The notes under the pieces are model-generated. The model searched no databases. It was not told the origin of the DNA and saw nothing but the letters and a program-made list of their open reading frames with translations. Positions 19,100-27,148 of a DNA stretch of 64,000 nt are shown piece by piece (position 1 is the stretch's first letter; every line of letters begins with the position of its first letter). The stretch is from assembly GCF_905220975.1 (NCBI RefSeq), contig NZ_CAJNBK010000003.1, positions 372,001-436,000 on the forward strand, written 5' to 3'. A program made the translations under genes and the position numbers. This DNA comes from Paraburkholderia haematera (GTDB lineage: Bacteria > Pseudomonadota > Gammaproteobacteria > Burkholderiales > Burkholderiaceae).

Positions 19100-19867
19100 T
19101 CAGCACGTTTGCTCATATCGATGCCAGTTGAATTTCTTGCCGTACTCGATGCGCGTGGCCGTCGCATGGAGATTCACCGCGTGCGTCGTTCCGAGTGCGC
19201 GCGCCCGGTCAAGCATCGTTGCGAAGGACGGGATCTCATCCGCGCCTTTCCACGCAAAAACAGTGACGTTGTGCTCACTGCCTTCGGACGGCGCCAGTGT
19301 CACCGCGTTCGCGAAGACCTCCCTGAGTGAGCGCAGGTAACGATGGAAATCCGGTTCGTCGGTGACCAGATTCGCCACGAGGACACCGTCATCGCTTAAC
19401 CTGCGGCGACAGGCTTCATAAAACGTCCTGCTACCCAGCTCTGCGGGCAGGCCATCGGCATTGAAACCGTCAACCAGCAGCACATCGGGCCGGTGATCCG
19501 GAACCGTGACGTACTGCGCCCCATCAGCACAAACCACCCTGAAGCGCTCACTGTCACGCGGCACATGAAACCGGTCGCGCAGCGCGATCACCTGGGGATT
19601 GATTTCGACGACGGAAATCATGGTGTCGGGCAAATGGCGATAGCAGTATTTCGCCAGCGAGCCGCCACCCAGACCGATCATCGAAATGCGGCGCGGGAAT
19701 GGCTGGAACAGCAGGAAGCCCATCATGGTGCGCGTATAACCCAGCGCAAGGGCGTAGGGATCGCGCCGCAACATGGTGCTCTGCACCCCGCGCGCGTCAA
19801 AGTACAGCGAAACGACCTGGTCATTCTCTATGACCACCGGCCTGTTCGCCTTCCTCTTTCTTTTCAT
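19100..19867 (-). CDS. Spermidine-synthase-like SAM-fold protein (paralogue 2)
   Basis: About 255 aa from the ATG at 19867; the frame is open to 19981, but that start would overlap the HPr-like gene. It shares with paralogue 1 the blocks ALGYTRTMMGFLLFQP, MIGLGGGSLAKYCYRHLPDT, CADGAQY and VDGFNADGLPAELG. The aminopropyltransferase aspartates (GGGDGG, VDSxDP) are again replaced. It is immediately downstream of the HPr-like and thioredoxin-like genes on the same strand, so the three probably form one operon driven from site C. The biochemical role is unknown. Confidence 0.85.
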   Translation of the reverse strand: MKRKRKANRPVVIENDQVVSLYFDARGVQSTMLRRDPYALALGYTRTMMGFLLFQPFPRRISMIGLGGGSLAKYCYRHLPDTMISVVEINPQVIALRDRFHVPRDSERFRVVCADGAQYVTVPDHRPDVLLVDGFNADGLPAELGSRTFYEACRRRLSDDGVLVANLVTDEPDFHRYLRSLREVFANAVTLAPSEGSEHNVTVFAWKGADEIPSFATMLDRARALGTTHAVNLHATATRIEYGKKFNWHRYEQTC

Positions 19868-19937
19868 GTGCGTGATCGAAAAATTCCGATGCAGGGGCAA
19901 TCGGCGGGCGTAGGCCACGCCCCCTTGCAGCGGCCAG

Positions 19938-20219
19938 TCAAGAGGATTCCTGCGTACGAAGCATGGCCGAGAGCGCTTCAAGCGCTGCGGTCTCGTCGGG
20001 ACCGGTTGCCAGAATGTGCAACTGCGTGCCCGGCTTTGCCCGCAGGGACATCACCGACATGACATCCTTGGCATTGACGGACCGGCCGTTCGCCATGCAG
20101 ATGATGTCGCTCGCGAACCGGGATGCGTGAACGGCAAGCCTCGCCGACCCGTGTCCGTTCAAACCCCACGGGTCGCCCACCTGAACCAATGCTTCGACCA
20201 ACCCCGCTCCCCTATGCAT
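19938..20219 (-). CDS. HPr-like protein lacking the phosphorylatable His
   Basis: 93 aa from the ATG at 20219, which avoids overlap with the upstream gene and puts the PTS-HPr domain at residues 10-90. Alignment by eye with HPr: GLNGHGSARL corresponds to GLHARASAKL, so the active-site His15 is Asn21 and Arg17 is His23. NAKDVMSVM corresponds to NAKSIMGVM, so regulatory Ser46 is Asp52. The rest of the fold (ASRFASDI, GTQLHILATGPDE) is well kept. It therefore cannot carry phosphate at the usual site and may act as a binding or regulatory protein, as Crh does in Bacillus. Confidence 0.82.
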   Translation of the reverse strand: MHRGAGLVEALVQVGDPWGLNGHGSARLAVHASRFASDIICMANGRSVNAKDVMSVMSLRAKPGTQLHILATGPDETAALEALSAMLRTQESS

Positions 20220-20254
20220 AAACGGTAACCCGGACCCGAACCCGCCGGGCGCGC

Positions 20255-20728
20255 TCAGTGCATCGAACCTGCGATGACCTGGGCAAAGAACGCCCGCAGC
20301 AGCGGGTCCCACCTTTCACCCCCCAAGGTGATTTCGGCCACGTCGAGCCGCTTCATTTCCCGATCGAGGTAAACGGCGCGAAGCGACCTTGGGTGCGGCG
20401 GCCCGACAAAGAACTGGCCGTCGTCATCCAGAAGCAGAAATGGCTTCTGCCTGTAGCGGCCCCCGAGCAGGGAGGTCGCATCCAGGACATGGCGGGCCGA
20501 TTCCTTCTGATAGACAAAAATGACGTTGACTCCACATTCTTCCAGGCGATCGCAGATATCCGAAAAACGGTAAAGCATCTGGAATCCGCGTTCGCCCGCC
20601 TTGCCCACGCCGATGACGATCAATCCGCGACGACCCATCACGTCCCGCAGATACAGGTGCGTGTAGTCGTGGGACAGCAGCGGAACACTTGCATCAATCA
20701 CGTCGACCTCCCTGCCGCGCGCAGGCAT
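20255..20728 (-). CDS. Unknown protein, thioredoxin-like fold suspected (copy 1)
   Basis: 157 aa from the ATG at 20728; a TTG at 20746 in frame is an alternative. The closest relative in the window is the gene at 32.6 kb. Shared blocks are GLIVIGVGKAGERGFQMLYR, GVNVIFVYQKESARHVLD and PFLLLDDDGQFF. The order of strands and the FVY-x-K-x-S-x-x-H-V segment resemble peroxiredoxin/thioredoxin-fold proteins, but there is no CxxC or peroxidatic Cys at the expected place. It is probably first in an operon with the HPr-like gene and spermidine-synthase-like paralogue 2. Site C and a good sigma-70 promoter lie just upstream. Confidence 0.7.
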   Translation of the reverse strand: MPARGREVDVIDASVPLLSHDYTHLYLRDVMGRRGLIVIGVGKAGERGFQMLYRFSDICDRLEECGVNVIFVYQKESARHVLDATSLLGGRYRQKPFLLLDDDGQFFVGPPHPRSLRAVYLDREMKRLDVAEITLGGERWDPLLRAFFAQVIAGSMH

Positions 20729-20791
20729 ACACCTCGTTTCGCGCAAGCCCGGCCTGCAACGTGACCAACAAGATTCCTGCCCAAGCCGGCT

Positions 20792-20819
20792 ATATTATTA
20801 GCATTTCAGGATAAGTCAA
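20792..20819 (-). promoter_or_regulatory. Sigma-70 promoter abutting site C
   Basis: On the minus strand, TTGACT (20819-20814) and TAATAT (20797-20792) are separated by 16 bp. The 17-bp repeat ends one base before the -35, which centres it near -43 of the expected start. That is an activator-like position, although a repressor there is also possible. Confidence 0.6.
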
Positions 20820-20836
20820 TGATAATAACATTATCA
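20820..20836. promoter_or_regulatory. 17-bp inverted repeat, site C
   Basis: TGATAAT-AAC-ATTATCA. The arms equal those of sites A and B but the centre differs, which shows that the 3-bp spacing is kept while the spacer sequence is free. It serves the leftward operon that begins with the thioredoxin-like gene. Confidence 0.75.
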
Positions 20837-21060
20837 TGATTTGAGGGCGTCTATTCCAAGGAACGGACCAGACTGTTCGCCGGTTCTTCGATGCGCACGC
20901 ACGTATGCTTCGAGAGCCTTTCCGCATCGAGGGCCGACGTGGCTCCTGAACGAGCGGGTGCACCCTGCACTGCCGGGATCGGGAAACGGCAGCCACCGAA
21001 AAGGTGCCGTAATGCAACTGGCGCCGACCTGGAACCCGTCGCGCGACCTGTGCCCGGCGT

Positions 21061-21822
21061 CTAACGGTCGAGTCGATAGGCCTGCTCGCGCAGGTCGTCA
21101 ACCAGTGGCACGATAGCCAGCACAATCAGCACGCCCGCAAGCGGTACCGTCGCGGCATAGCCGATGTGCTTGAATCCCATCGCACCGGTAAAACCACCAA
21201 CGACGAACATGGCCAGCATCGTCCCATGCACTTTCAGCCTCGCCCGATTCGCCAGTACGAAGGGTGCGGCAGGGTCGGTCCTCGCGGAATTCCAATAAAA
21301 GAGCTTGCCCAGTTCGATGCCGATGTCCGTCACGATTCCGGTCATGTGGGTGGTACGGATTTCGGCACCGGACAGTTTGGTGATCATGGCGTTCTGCAGA
21401 CCCATGATGAAGCACAGGAGCACAACGGTCGCTGGTACGAACAGCGTATCCCACAGCGCCAGATGACTGCCGAGCAGCCCGAAACACAGCAACAGGACGG
21501 CCTCGATCAGCAAGGGCGACGCGTACTGGCTGTGTAGCCGCCGGCGCCGCCCCCAGTTCACGAGCACGGCGGAACAGGCGGCGCCCAGCAGGAACGAGAT
21601 CAGCGATGCGGCGCCGGCTAGAACCAGTGTGAGATCGCCCAGCGCCGCCTGGTCGGCAATCGAGGACACCACGCCGCTCATATGGGACGTGTACTGCTTC
21701 ACCGCCAGAAAGCCACCGGCGTTAGTAGCGCCCGCCACGAACGTGAGCGAAAAACCAAGTTGCCTGTCTGCCCCGGTGCTCCGGTTCTTCCCGGTCAGGC
21801 TCCGGAAATACTGTGCTGGCAT
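21061..21822 (-). CDS. DUF1275 (YoaK-type) membrane protein
   Basis: 253 aa with about six membrane helices. Family hallmarks are FSLTFVAGATNAGGFLAVKQ, TSHMSGVVSS at residues 45-54, CFIMGLQNAMITKLSG and RTTHMTGIVTDIGIELG, which form two similar halves each with a T-H-M-(S/T)-G motif. DUF1275 proteins are inner-membrane proteins of unknown function, suspected transporters. The ATG at 21822 follows AGGAGCC. It is read divergently from the Ehr operon, sharing an intergenic region with site D. Confidence 0.9.
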   Translation of the reverse strand: MPAQYFRSLTGKNRSTGADRQLGFSLTFVAGATNAGGFLAVKQYTSHMSGVVSSIADQAALGDLTLVLAGAASLISFLLGAACSAVLVNWGRRRRLHSQYASPLLIEAVLLLCFGLLGSHLALWDTLFVPATVVLLCFIMGLQNAMITKLSGAEIRTTHMTGIVTDIGIELGKLFYWNSARTDPAAPFVLANRARLKVHGTMLAMFVVGGFTGAMGFKHIGYAATVPLAGVLIVLAIVPLVDDLREQAYRLDR

Positions 21823-22211
21823 CGGCTAATGGCTCCTGGTTCGCGTGGTCAGACCATGCGCCGACGAATCAACGCGCGGGCACAGCGGATGGCCTTTCAG
21901 ATCCGGCATCGGTTGATAGACATGTCCCCGGCGCCCGAACAAAGCCGGCAAGTTCGTTGTCCGTCCCGCGGGATCATCCTCTGTGGAATCGTATCAATAA
22001 AGCTGCTAGGATGATAACGCAATTATCATTAACTGCTAACCTGATGCCCCCGGCTAACGTGCACTCCGAGGGGCGGGTGATGCCCGGAGATGTTGCGGAT
22101 GGGTCCCAAGCGGCAACGATGCAGACTCAGCACGCGGTTGATTGCAAGACGACAAAAACAGGCGGCCGACAGGCTACCTGGTGCCGCGCGTGACGTATTG
22201 GGAGAAGTGCC
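21823..22211. other. Divergent region carrying site D
   Basis: About 390 bp between the DUF1275 gene and the first gene of the Ehr operon. It contains the repeat at 22012-22028, and then a leader of roughly 180 bp in which no convincing open frame is seen. Confidence 0.5.
22012..22028. promoter_or_regulatory. 17-bp inverted repeat, site D
   Basis: TGATAAC-GCA-ATTATCA, with one mismatch between the arms. It is followed directly by TTAACT, which occupies the same place as the -35 next to site C. It stands in front of the CZB/spermidine-synthase-like/Ehr operon. Confidence 0.72.
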
Positions 22212-22607
22212 ATGCTGTTTAACGATACGCTTGAAGAACACCGGATGGCGGGCGTCTCGTTGCGGTGCGGCATGCACCAGCGCGTGCAGCTCATTACATG
22301 CGCTTTCGCCAATGAGCGCAGCTGCGCACTCGGTCGCTGGCTTCATGAAGAGGGCACGCGCTGCGATGAGTTTCCGGAACTCCAGCAGTTAAGGATGGCG
22401 CATGCAAGCTTCCATACGATCACCCTGGTGATCGCGATTTCCATCACGCAAGGGCGTCTCGCCGAAGCAGCCATCATGCTCGAGCCTGATGCCCTGTTCG
22501 AAAGCGCGACACGCATGCTCGTACACGCGGTGTCGCGTTTCGAAAAACGCCCGGGTGTGGGTGCGGCAGCCGCATCCACGCCCGGACCGCTCGGGCTGAT
22601 ACATTAA
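22212..22607 (+). CDS. Free-standing CZB-domain protein
   Basis: 131 aa. The chemoreceptor zinc-binding (CZB) pattern is visible: an N-terminal His (H22 in GMHQRV), C38 in the SCALGRWLHEEG block, and H64 and H68 in MAHASFH, which together are the usual 3-His/1-Cys zinc ligands. CZB domains are normally fused to chemoreceptors or diguanylate cyclases and sense zinc or oxidants such as HOCl through the Zn-Cys. Here the domain is alone. GGGAGAA precedes the ATG at 22212. It is first in the Ehr operon, so it may sense the redox state or zinc for that system. Confidence 0.72.
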   Translation: MLFNDTLEEHRMAGVSLRCGMHQRVQLITCAFANERSCALGRWLHEEGTRCDEFPELQQLRMAHASFHTITLVIAISITQGRLAEAAIMLEPDALFESATRMLVHAVSRFEKRPGVGAAAASTPGPLGLIH

Positions 22608-22684
22608 GGTCGCCGTGACGATCCGGTCGTTGCATGACGCCGGTTCGCGGCACCTGATCTGCGCAGTTTCAGGAGAACAATGAA

Positions 22685-23512
22685 TTGTCGGCCGATCACA
22701 ATCAGTTCAGACGTGCCCTGGCGGAGCGATGGGGCAAGACTTTCGGGGAGCCCGTGATACACGAGGGCCTGCGCACGCGATCGCTGTGTTTCGACGCTCT
22801 CGGCATACAAAGCTCGATGCGCAAGAGTGCTCCGCTTGAGCTCGACCTGCCGTACACGCGGGCCATGATGTCGTTCCAGCTCTTTCGCCCCGATCCCAAA
22901 GACATTTTGATCGTGGGTCTGGGCGGAGGATCACTGTCCAAATACTGCTTTCACAGGTTTCCGTCGGCACGGGTGACCACAGTCGAAATCGACGTGAGAG
23001 TCATCGCGCTACGCGAATGGTTTGTCATCCCGCCCGATTCGGAACGGTTCCAGATCGTGCACGCCGACGCGGCCGAATATCTCGCGGACAGGGCCGGCGT
23101 CGCAGACGTGATCCTGCTCGACGGCTTCGATGCGTTCGGGTTGCCTGCCAGCCTGTCGAGCCAGTCCTTCTACGACGCCTGCCATGCCGCGCTGCGTGAC
23201 GAAGGTGTGCTGGTGGCCAACCTGCTGAACAGCGACCCGCGACTCGCCACCCACCTCGACCGGATACGCCGCGCGTGCGATGGAAAACTGTTCCACACCA
23301 TGGCACGACGTGAAGGCAACACCATTGCCATCGGGGTCAAACAGGGCACCGTCCCTGGATGGCTTGACCTCTATGCCCGCGCGGAAGCCATCACGAAATC
23401 GATGGGGCTCGACCTGTACCGGTATGTCAAAAAAATGGAACGTCATCACCGGGCAGAGGCCGTTCCGGGATACCCTTCGTCCCACACACTGACCGTCGGA
23501 CAGGACGTCTGA
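22685..23512 (+). CDS. Spermidine-synthase-like SAM-fold protein (paralogue 3)
   Basis: 275 aa with the same family blocks as its neighbours: PYTRAMMSFQLF, IVGLGGGSLSKYCFHRFPSA, VTTVEIDVRVIALRE, HADAAEYL and VILLDGFDAFGLPASL. The usual aminopropyltransferase aspartates are replaced, as in paralogues 1 and 2. The start is a TTG at 22685 with AGGAGA about 10 nt upstream; a nearby ATG is out of frame. Only 20 bp separate it from the first Ehr subunit, so it is very probably co-transcribed with the membrane complex. A SAM-binding protein inside such an operon is unusual. Confidence 0.85.
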   Translation: MSADHNQFRRALAERWGKTFGEPVIHEGLRTRSLCFDALGIQSSMRKSAPLELDLPYTRAMMSFQLFRPDPKDILIVGLGGGSLSKYCFHRFPSARVTTVEIDVRVIALREWFVIPPDSERFQIVHADAAEYLADRAGVADVILLDGFDAFGLPASLSSQSFYDACHAALRDEGVLVANLLNSDPRLATHLDRIRRACDGKLFHTMARREGNTIAIGVKQGTVPGWLDLYARAEAITKSMGLDLYRYVKKMERHHRAEAVPGYPSSHTLTVGQDV

Positions 23513-23532
23513 GGGCACCGGAGACAACGCCG

Positions 23533-25542
23533 ATGGAACATCTGCTGGTCGTCCATTACGTGCTGCTGGTGGTCGCCGGCTGGTTGGTCGTCGGGGTTCT
23601 GGGACTCGCGAACCTGCACCGCACACGCGTGGTGGCGCATGGCCTGTTTCCACTGGGTGCTGTATTCGGTCTGCTTCTGTGCGGACTCGGCCTGACTGGT
23701 GTTTTCTCAAGTCCCCAGGAAGCCGTCCTGCCGCTCGGGTTGCCGGACCTGCCGTTTCATCTGAGGCTCGACGGCCTGTCGGCGTATTTCCTCACGGTAC
23801 TTGGCGTGGTAAGCACGGGTGTAAGCGCGTTCTCCGCCGGTTATTTCCGCAAGGGCGAGGGCACGCCACCCGGATTGCTGTGCTTCGAATATCACGTGTG
23901 CCTCGCGAGCATGGCGGTGCTGCTGCTGGCGGACGATGCATATTGCTTCATGGTCGCGTGGGAGACGATGACACTGTCGGCCACCTTCCTGGTGATGACC
24001 AATCACCGCATTGCCGAGATTCGCCGGGCCGCCTGGCTCTACTTCCTGATCTCCCACGTCGGCGCGCTGGCGCTCCTGCTCTGCTTCGGCCTGTTACAGG
24101 CCAATACCGGCGACTATACGTTCGCCAACATGCGACAACAGCATCTGGACGTGTTCTGGGCATCCATCGCGTTTCTGCTGGCGCTGTTCGGTTTCGGCAC
24201 AAAAGCAGGCATTTTTCCGCTGCATGTCTGGCTGCCGGAGGCTCATCCGGCCGCGCCGTCGCCAGTATCGGCCCTCATGAGCGGGTTCGTCCTTAAGGCC
24301 GGACTCTACGGCGTGCTGCGCACGGTGTTTGATCTGCTGCACATGCAGATTGCGTGGTGGGGCGTGCTCATGCTGATGCTCGGACTCTTCACCGCGCTGT
24401 TCGGGGTCGTGTTCAGCGCCATCCAGACGGACATGAAGCGGCTGCTTGCGTACTCGTCGATCGACAACATCGGCTTGATGTTTGTCAGCATGGGATTGTC
24501 GGTCCTGTTTCGCGCGTATGGGATGGACACGCTGGCTGCCCTGTCGCTGACGGCCCTGCTCTATCAGATCGCGAGCCACGCGACCTTCAAGAGCCTGCTG
24601 TTTCTCGGCACGGGATCAGTACTCCATGCAACGGGCGAACGTAATCTCGGGCGCCTGGGCGGCCTGATCCGTTTCATGCCGTGGACGGCATGGGCCACTC
24701 TCGTTGGCGCGTTTGCCAGTGCTGGTCTGCCGCCGTTGAGCGGCTTCGTCTCCGAATGGCTGTTGCTGCAGAGCTTCCTGTTTACGCCAGGGCTGCCTGA
24801 TCCGTTCCTGAACATGGTGGTGCCGCTCGTCGCCGCGCTAATCGCGCTGGTGGCCGCGCTCGCCGGCTACACCATGGTCAAGTTCTTCGGCATCATCTTT
24901 CTCGGCCAGCCTCGCGAGGCGAAGTTACGCGATGCACGGGATGCAAGTCCGTGGGAGCGCGTCGGCTTCGTGTGGCTCGCAGCGCTATGCGTGCTGCTCG
25001 GGTTGTTGCCGGTGCAGTTCGTGGTCGTTCTGGATCGCGTCACGCAGATGCTGGTGGGCGCGGGGATCGGCCCCACCGTCGCGAGGAATGGGTGGCTCCT
25101 GCTCGCCCCTACCAGCGTGGACCGGGCCAGCTACATGCCGGCGGTTTTCCTGCTGTTCTTCGTTGCCTGTTGCGGGCTCGCGTGGCTGCTGGTACGCCGT
25201 CTTTACCATGGGCGCCTGCGCCGGGCTGCCCCCTGGGCCTGCGGCTTTCCGTTCGTGAACGCGCGCATGCAGGACACGGCAGAAGGGTTCGGGCAGCCGA
25301 TCCGCGAAATCTTCACGCCGCTGTTCAGGATCGAACGGCGACTACCCTCCCCGCTCGACAAACAGCCCGTGTATAGCGTCATCGTGACCGATCGCGCATG
25401 GGCGCTGATTTACGAGCCGCTCGAGCGGCTGGTCAAACGCATCGCGGCGCTGGCGGGGCGCCTTCAGACGGGCCGCATCGCCGTCTATCTGATGCACAGC
25501 TTTCTCGTGCTGATCGTCCTGCTGATGCTGGTGAGACGATGA
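23533..25542 (+). CDS. Hydrogenase-4-type subunit B (HyfB/NuoL-like antiporter subunit)
   Basis: 669 aa, a proton-pumping membrane subunit of the NuoL/M/N-Mrp type with about 15-16 helices. Antiporter residues are seen in FMVAWETMTLSATFLVMT (helix with the key Glu), FGTKAGIFPLHVWLPEAHP (Lys helix) and SAIQTDMKRLLAYSSIDNIG. The C-terminal part (GFGQPIREIF) is typical of HyfB. It overlaps the next gene by ATGA (25539-25542). It is the largest membrane part of the Ehr-like complex encoded here and would couple redox chemistry to ion movement. Confidence 0.93.
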   Translation: MEHLLVVHYVLLVVAGWLVVGVLGLANLHRTRVVAHGLFPLGAVFGLLLCGLGLTGVFSSPQEAVLPLGLPDLPFHLRLDGLSAYFLTVLGVVSTGVSAFSAGYFRKGEGTPPGLLCFEYHVCLASMAVLLLADDAYCFMVAWETMTLSATFLVMTNHRIAEIRRAAWLYFLISHVGALALLLCFGLLQANTGDYTFANMRQQHLDVFWASIAFLLALFGFGTKAGIFPLHVWLPEAHPAAPSPVSALMSGFVLKAGLYGVLRTVFDLLHMQIAWWGVLMLMLGLFTALFGVVFSAIQTDMKRLLAYSSIDNIGLMFVSMGLSVLFRAYGMDTLAALSLTALLYQIASHATFKSLLFLGTGSVLHATGERNLGRLGGLIRFMPWTAWATLVGAFASAGLPPLSGFVSEWLLLQSFLFTPGLPDPFLNMVVPLVAALIALVAALAGYTMVKFFGIIFLGQPREAKLRDARDASPWERVGFVWLAALCVLLGLLPVQFVVVLDRVTQMLVGAGIGPTVARNGWLLLAPTSVDRASYMPAVFLLFFVACCGLAWLLVRRLYHGRLRRAAPWACGFPFVNARMQDTAEGFGQPIREIFTPLFRIERRLPSPLDKQPVYSVIVTDRAWALIYEPLERLVKRIAALAGRLQTGRIAVYLMHSFLVLIVLLMLVRR

Positions 25543-26489
25543 TCACACTCTCCGGATTGCTCTCCCAGGGGCTGGAAATCCTGCTCGCGCTCGCAGCAGC
25601 GCCCTTGCTAGGCGGTTGGGTCAACATGTGCCGCGCGCGCTTGCAGAACCGCCGTGCGCCCAGCATCTGGCAGCCTTACCGGATGCTTCACAAGCTGTTC
25701 AACAAGGAGTCAGTCGTCGCCGACCATGCCAGCCCCATATTCCGCGGCGCGCCGTATGTTGTCTGGGCCTGCATGACGCTCGCTTGCGCGATCGTGCCCA
25801 CGCTTTCGACCGATCTGCCGCTCTCGCCGGCCGCGGACGCGATCGCTCTGGTGGGCCTGTTCGCGCTGGCTCGCGTGTCCATCTCGCTGGCCGCGATGGA
25901 CGTCGGCACCGCGTTCGGCACGCTCGGCGCGCGTCGCGAGATGCTGGTGGGCTTCCTCGCGGAGCCTGCCTTGCTGATGGTACTGTTTTCGGCGTCGCTG
26001 ATTACGCGGTCCACCTTGCTGACCAGTATCGTCGCAACGCTCAGCCATCGCGAGCTGGCGATTTATCCGAGCCTCGCGTTCGCAGGGATCGCATTCACGA
26101 TGGTGTCGCTCGCGGAGAATGCGCGCCTGCCGGTCGACAACCCGACCACGCACCTCGAACTCACGATGATCCACGAGGCGCTGATCCTCGAATATTCCGG
26201 CCGGCATCTCGCACTGATGGAATGGGCCGCGAGCCTCAAACTGTTCGCGTACTCCTGCATCGGCCTCGCATTGTTCATCCCGTGGGGCATCGCCGAGGCC
26301 GGCAATCCGACCGCGCTGCTACTCGCGATACCCGCGCTGTTCGTCAAGTTATTGATAGGTGGCGCAGCGCTTGCGGTCGTCGAGACGACCAACGCGAAGA
26401 TGCGCATTTTCCGCGTGCCGGAGTTTCTCGCGACAGCGTTCCTGCTCGCTGTCATCGGCATGCTCGTTCACTTTCTGCTGGGGGCGTGA
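25539..26489 (+). CDS. Hydrogenase-4-type subunit C (HyfC/NuoH-like)
   Basis: 316 aa with about eight membrane helices. It corresponds to NuoH, which links the hydrophilic arm to the membrane arm. Conserved residues include the amphipathic loop QPYRMLHKLFNKESV, the charged segment SLAENARLPVDNPTTHLELTM, and EYSGRHLALMEWAASLKL. The ATG at 25539 overlaps the stop of the preceding gene, which implies translational coupling. An open frame continues upstream inside the previous gene but is not used. Confidence 0.92.
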   Translation: MITLSGLLSQGLEILLALAAAPLLGGWVNMCRARLQNRRAPSIWQPYRMLHKLFNKESVVADHASPIFRGAPYVVWACMTLACAIVPTLSTDLPLSPAADAIALVGLFALARVSISLAAMDVGTAFGTLGARREMLVGFLAEPALLMVLFSASLITRSTLLTSIVATLSHRELAIYPSLAFAGIAFTMVSLAENARLPVDNPTTHLELTMIHEALILEYSGRHLALMEWAASLKLFAYSCIGLALFIPWGIAEAGNPTALLLAIPALFVKLLIGGAALAVVETTNAKMRIFRVPEFLATAFLLAVIGMLVHFLLGA

Positions 26490-27148
26490 TGCACGGATTC
26501 GCCACGCAGATCATCAACTTCCTGGCCGCGATCCTGCTGCTGCTGTCGTTCGCGATGCTCAGCCAGCGCCGGATCCTGTCGCTGATCCACCTCTATACGC
26601 TGCAGGGCCTGACACTCGTGTCAGCCAATGTGATCCTCGGATACGTCACCGCCGACGTGCACCTCTATATCTCCGCCGCACTCACCCTGGTGCTCAAGGT
26701 TGGCCTGATCCCCTGGATACTTTATAGGCTCGTGCAGCGCCTGAACGTCAAGACGGACGTGGAGCCGCTCCTCAACATTCCCGCCACGCTGCTGATCGGC
26801 ATCGTGCTCGTGATCATTGCATTCAACGTGGCGTCGCCGATCAGCCAGCTCGCCTCATCGGTCGCACGCGGCACGCTCGGCATCGCACTCGCCTGCGTGC
26901 TGCTGTCGTTCATGATGATGATTACCCGCGCGAAGGCGATCCCTCAGGTAATCGGCTTCCTGTCGATGGAGAACGGTCTGTTCTTTGCCGCTGCCGCGGC
27001 AACGAACGGCATGCCGATGATCGTCGAACTCGGCATTGGACTCGATGTGCTGGTGGGCATCCTGATCCTCGGCGTGTTCATGTTCCAGATCCGAGAGCAG
27101 TTCGACAGTCTGGACATTCATCACCTGGAAAAACTCAAGGATGACTGA
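26489..27148 (+). CDS. Hydrogenase-4-type subunit E (HyfE)
   Basis: 219 aa with about six membrane helices. The N-terminal half resembles NuoK-like proteins (LSLIHLYTLQGLTLVSANVI, LVLKVGLIPWILYRL), and the C-terminal part is specific to HyfE (GFLSMENGLFFAAAAATNGM, ELGIGLDVLVGILILGVFMF). The ATG at 26489 overlaps the stop of the previous gene. It is a membrane partner of the antiporter subunits. The frame track of the same frame begins far upstream, but that part is a shadow. Confidence 0.92.
   Translation: MHGFATQIINFLAAILLLLSFAMLSQRRILSLIHLYTLQGLTLVSANVILGYVTADVHLYISAALTLVLKVGLIPWILYRLVQRLNVKTDVEPLLNIPATLLIGIVLVIIAFNVASPISQLASSVARGTLGIALACVLLSFMMMITRAKAIPQVIGFLSMENGLFFAAAAATNGMPMIVELGIGLDVLVGILILGVFMFQIREQFDSLDIHHLEKLKDD

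Larger units (their letters stand above)
20747..21060. other. Intergenic region carrying site C
   Basis: Between two genes read leftwards. It contains a promoter and operator (20792-20836) for the left-hand gene. The right half, 20840-21060, shows no supported gene. Confidence 0.5.

Noticed and set aside
14415..22028. Reading the 17-bp motif as a standard FNR or CRP site
   Set aside because: FNR (TTGAT-N4-ATCAA) and CRP (TGTGA-N6-TCACA) sites have even-length symmetry and different half-sites; this motif is 17 bp with heptamer arms and a 3-bp centre.
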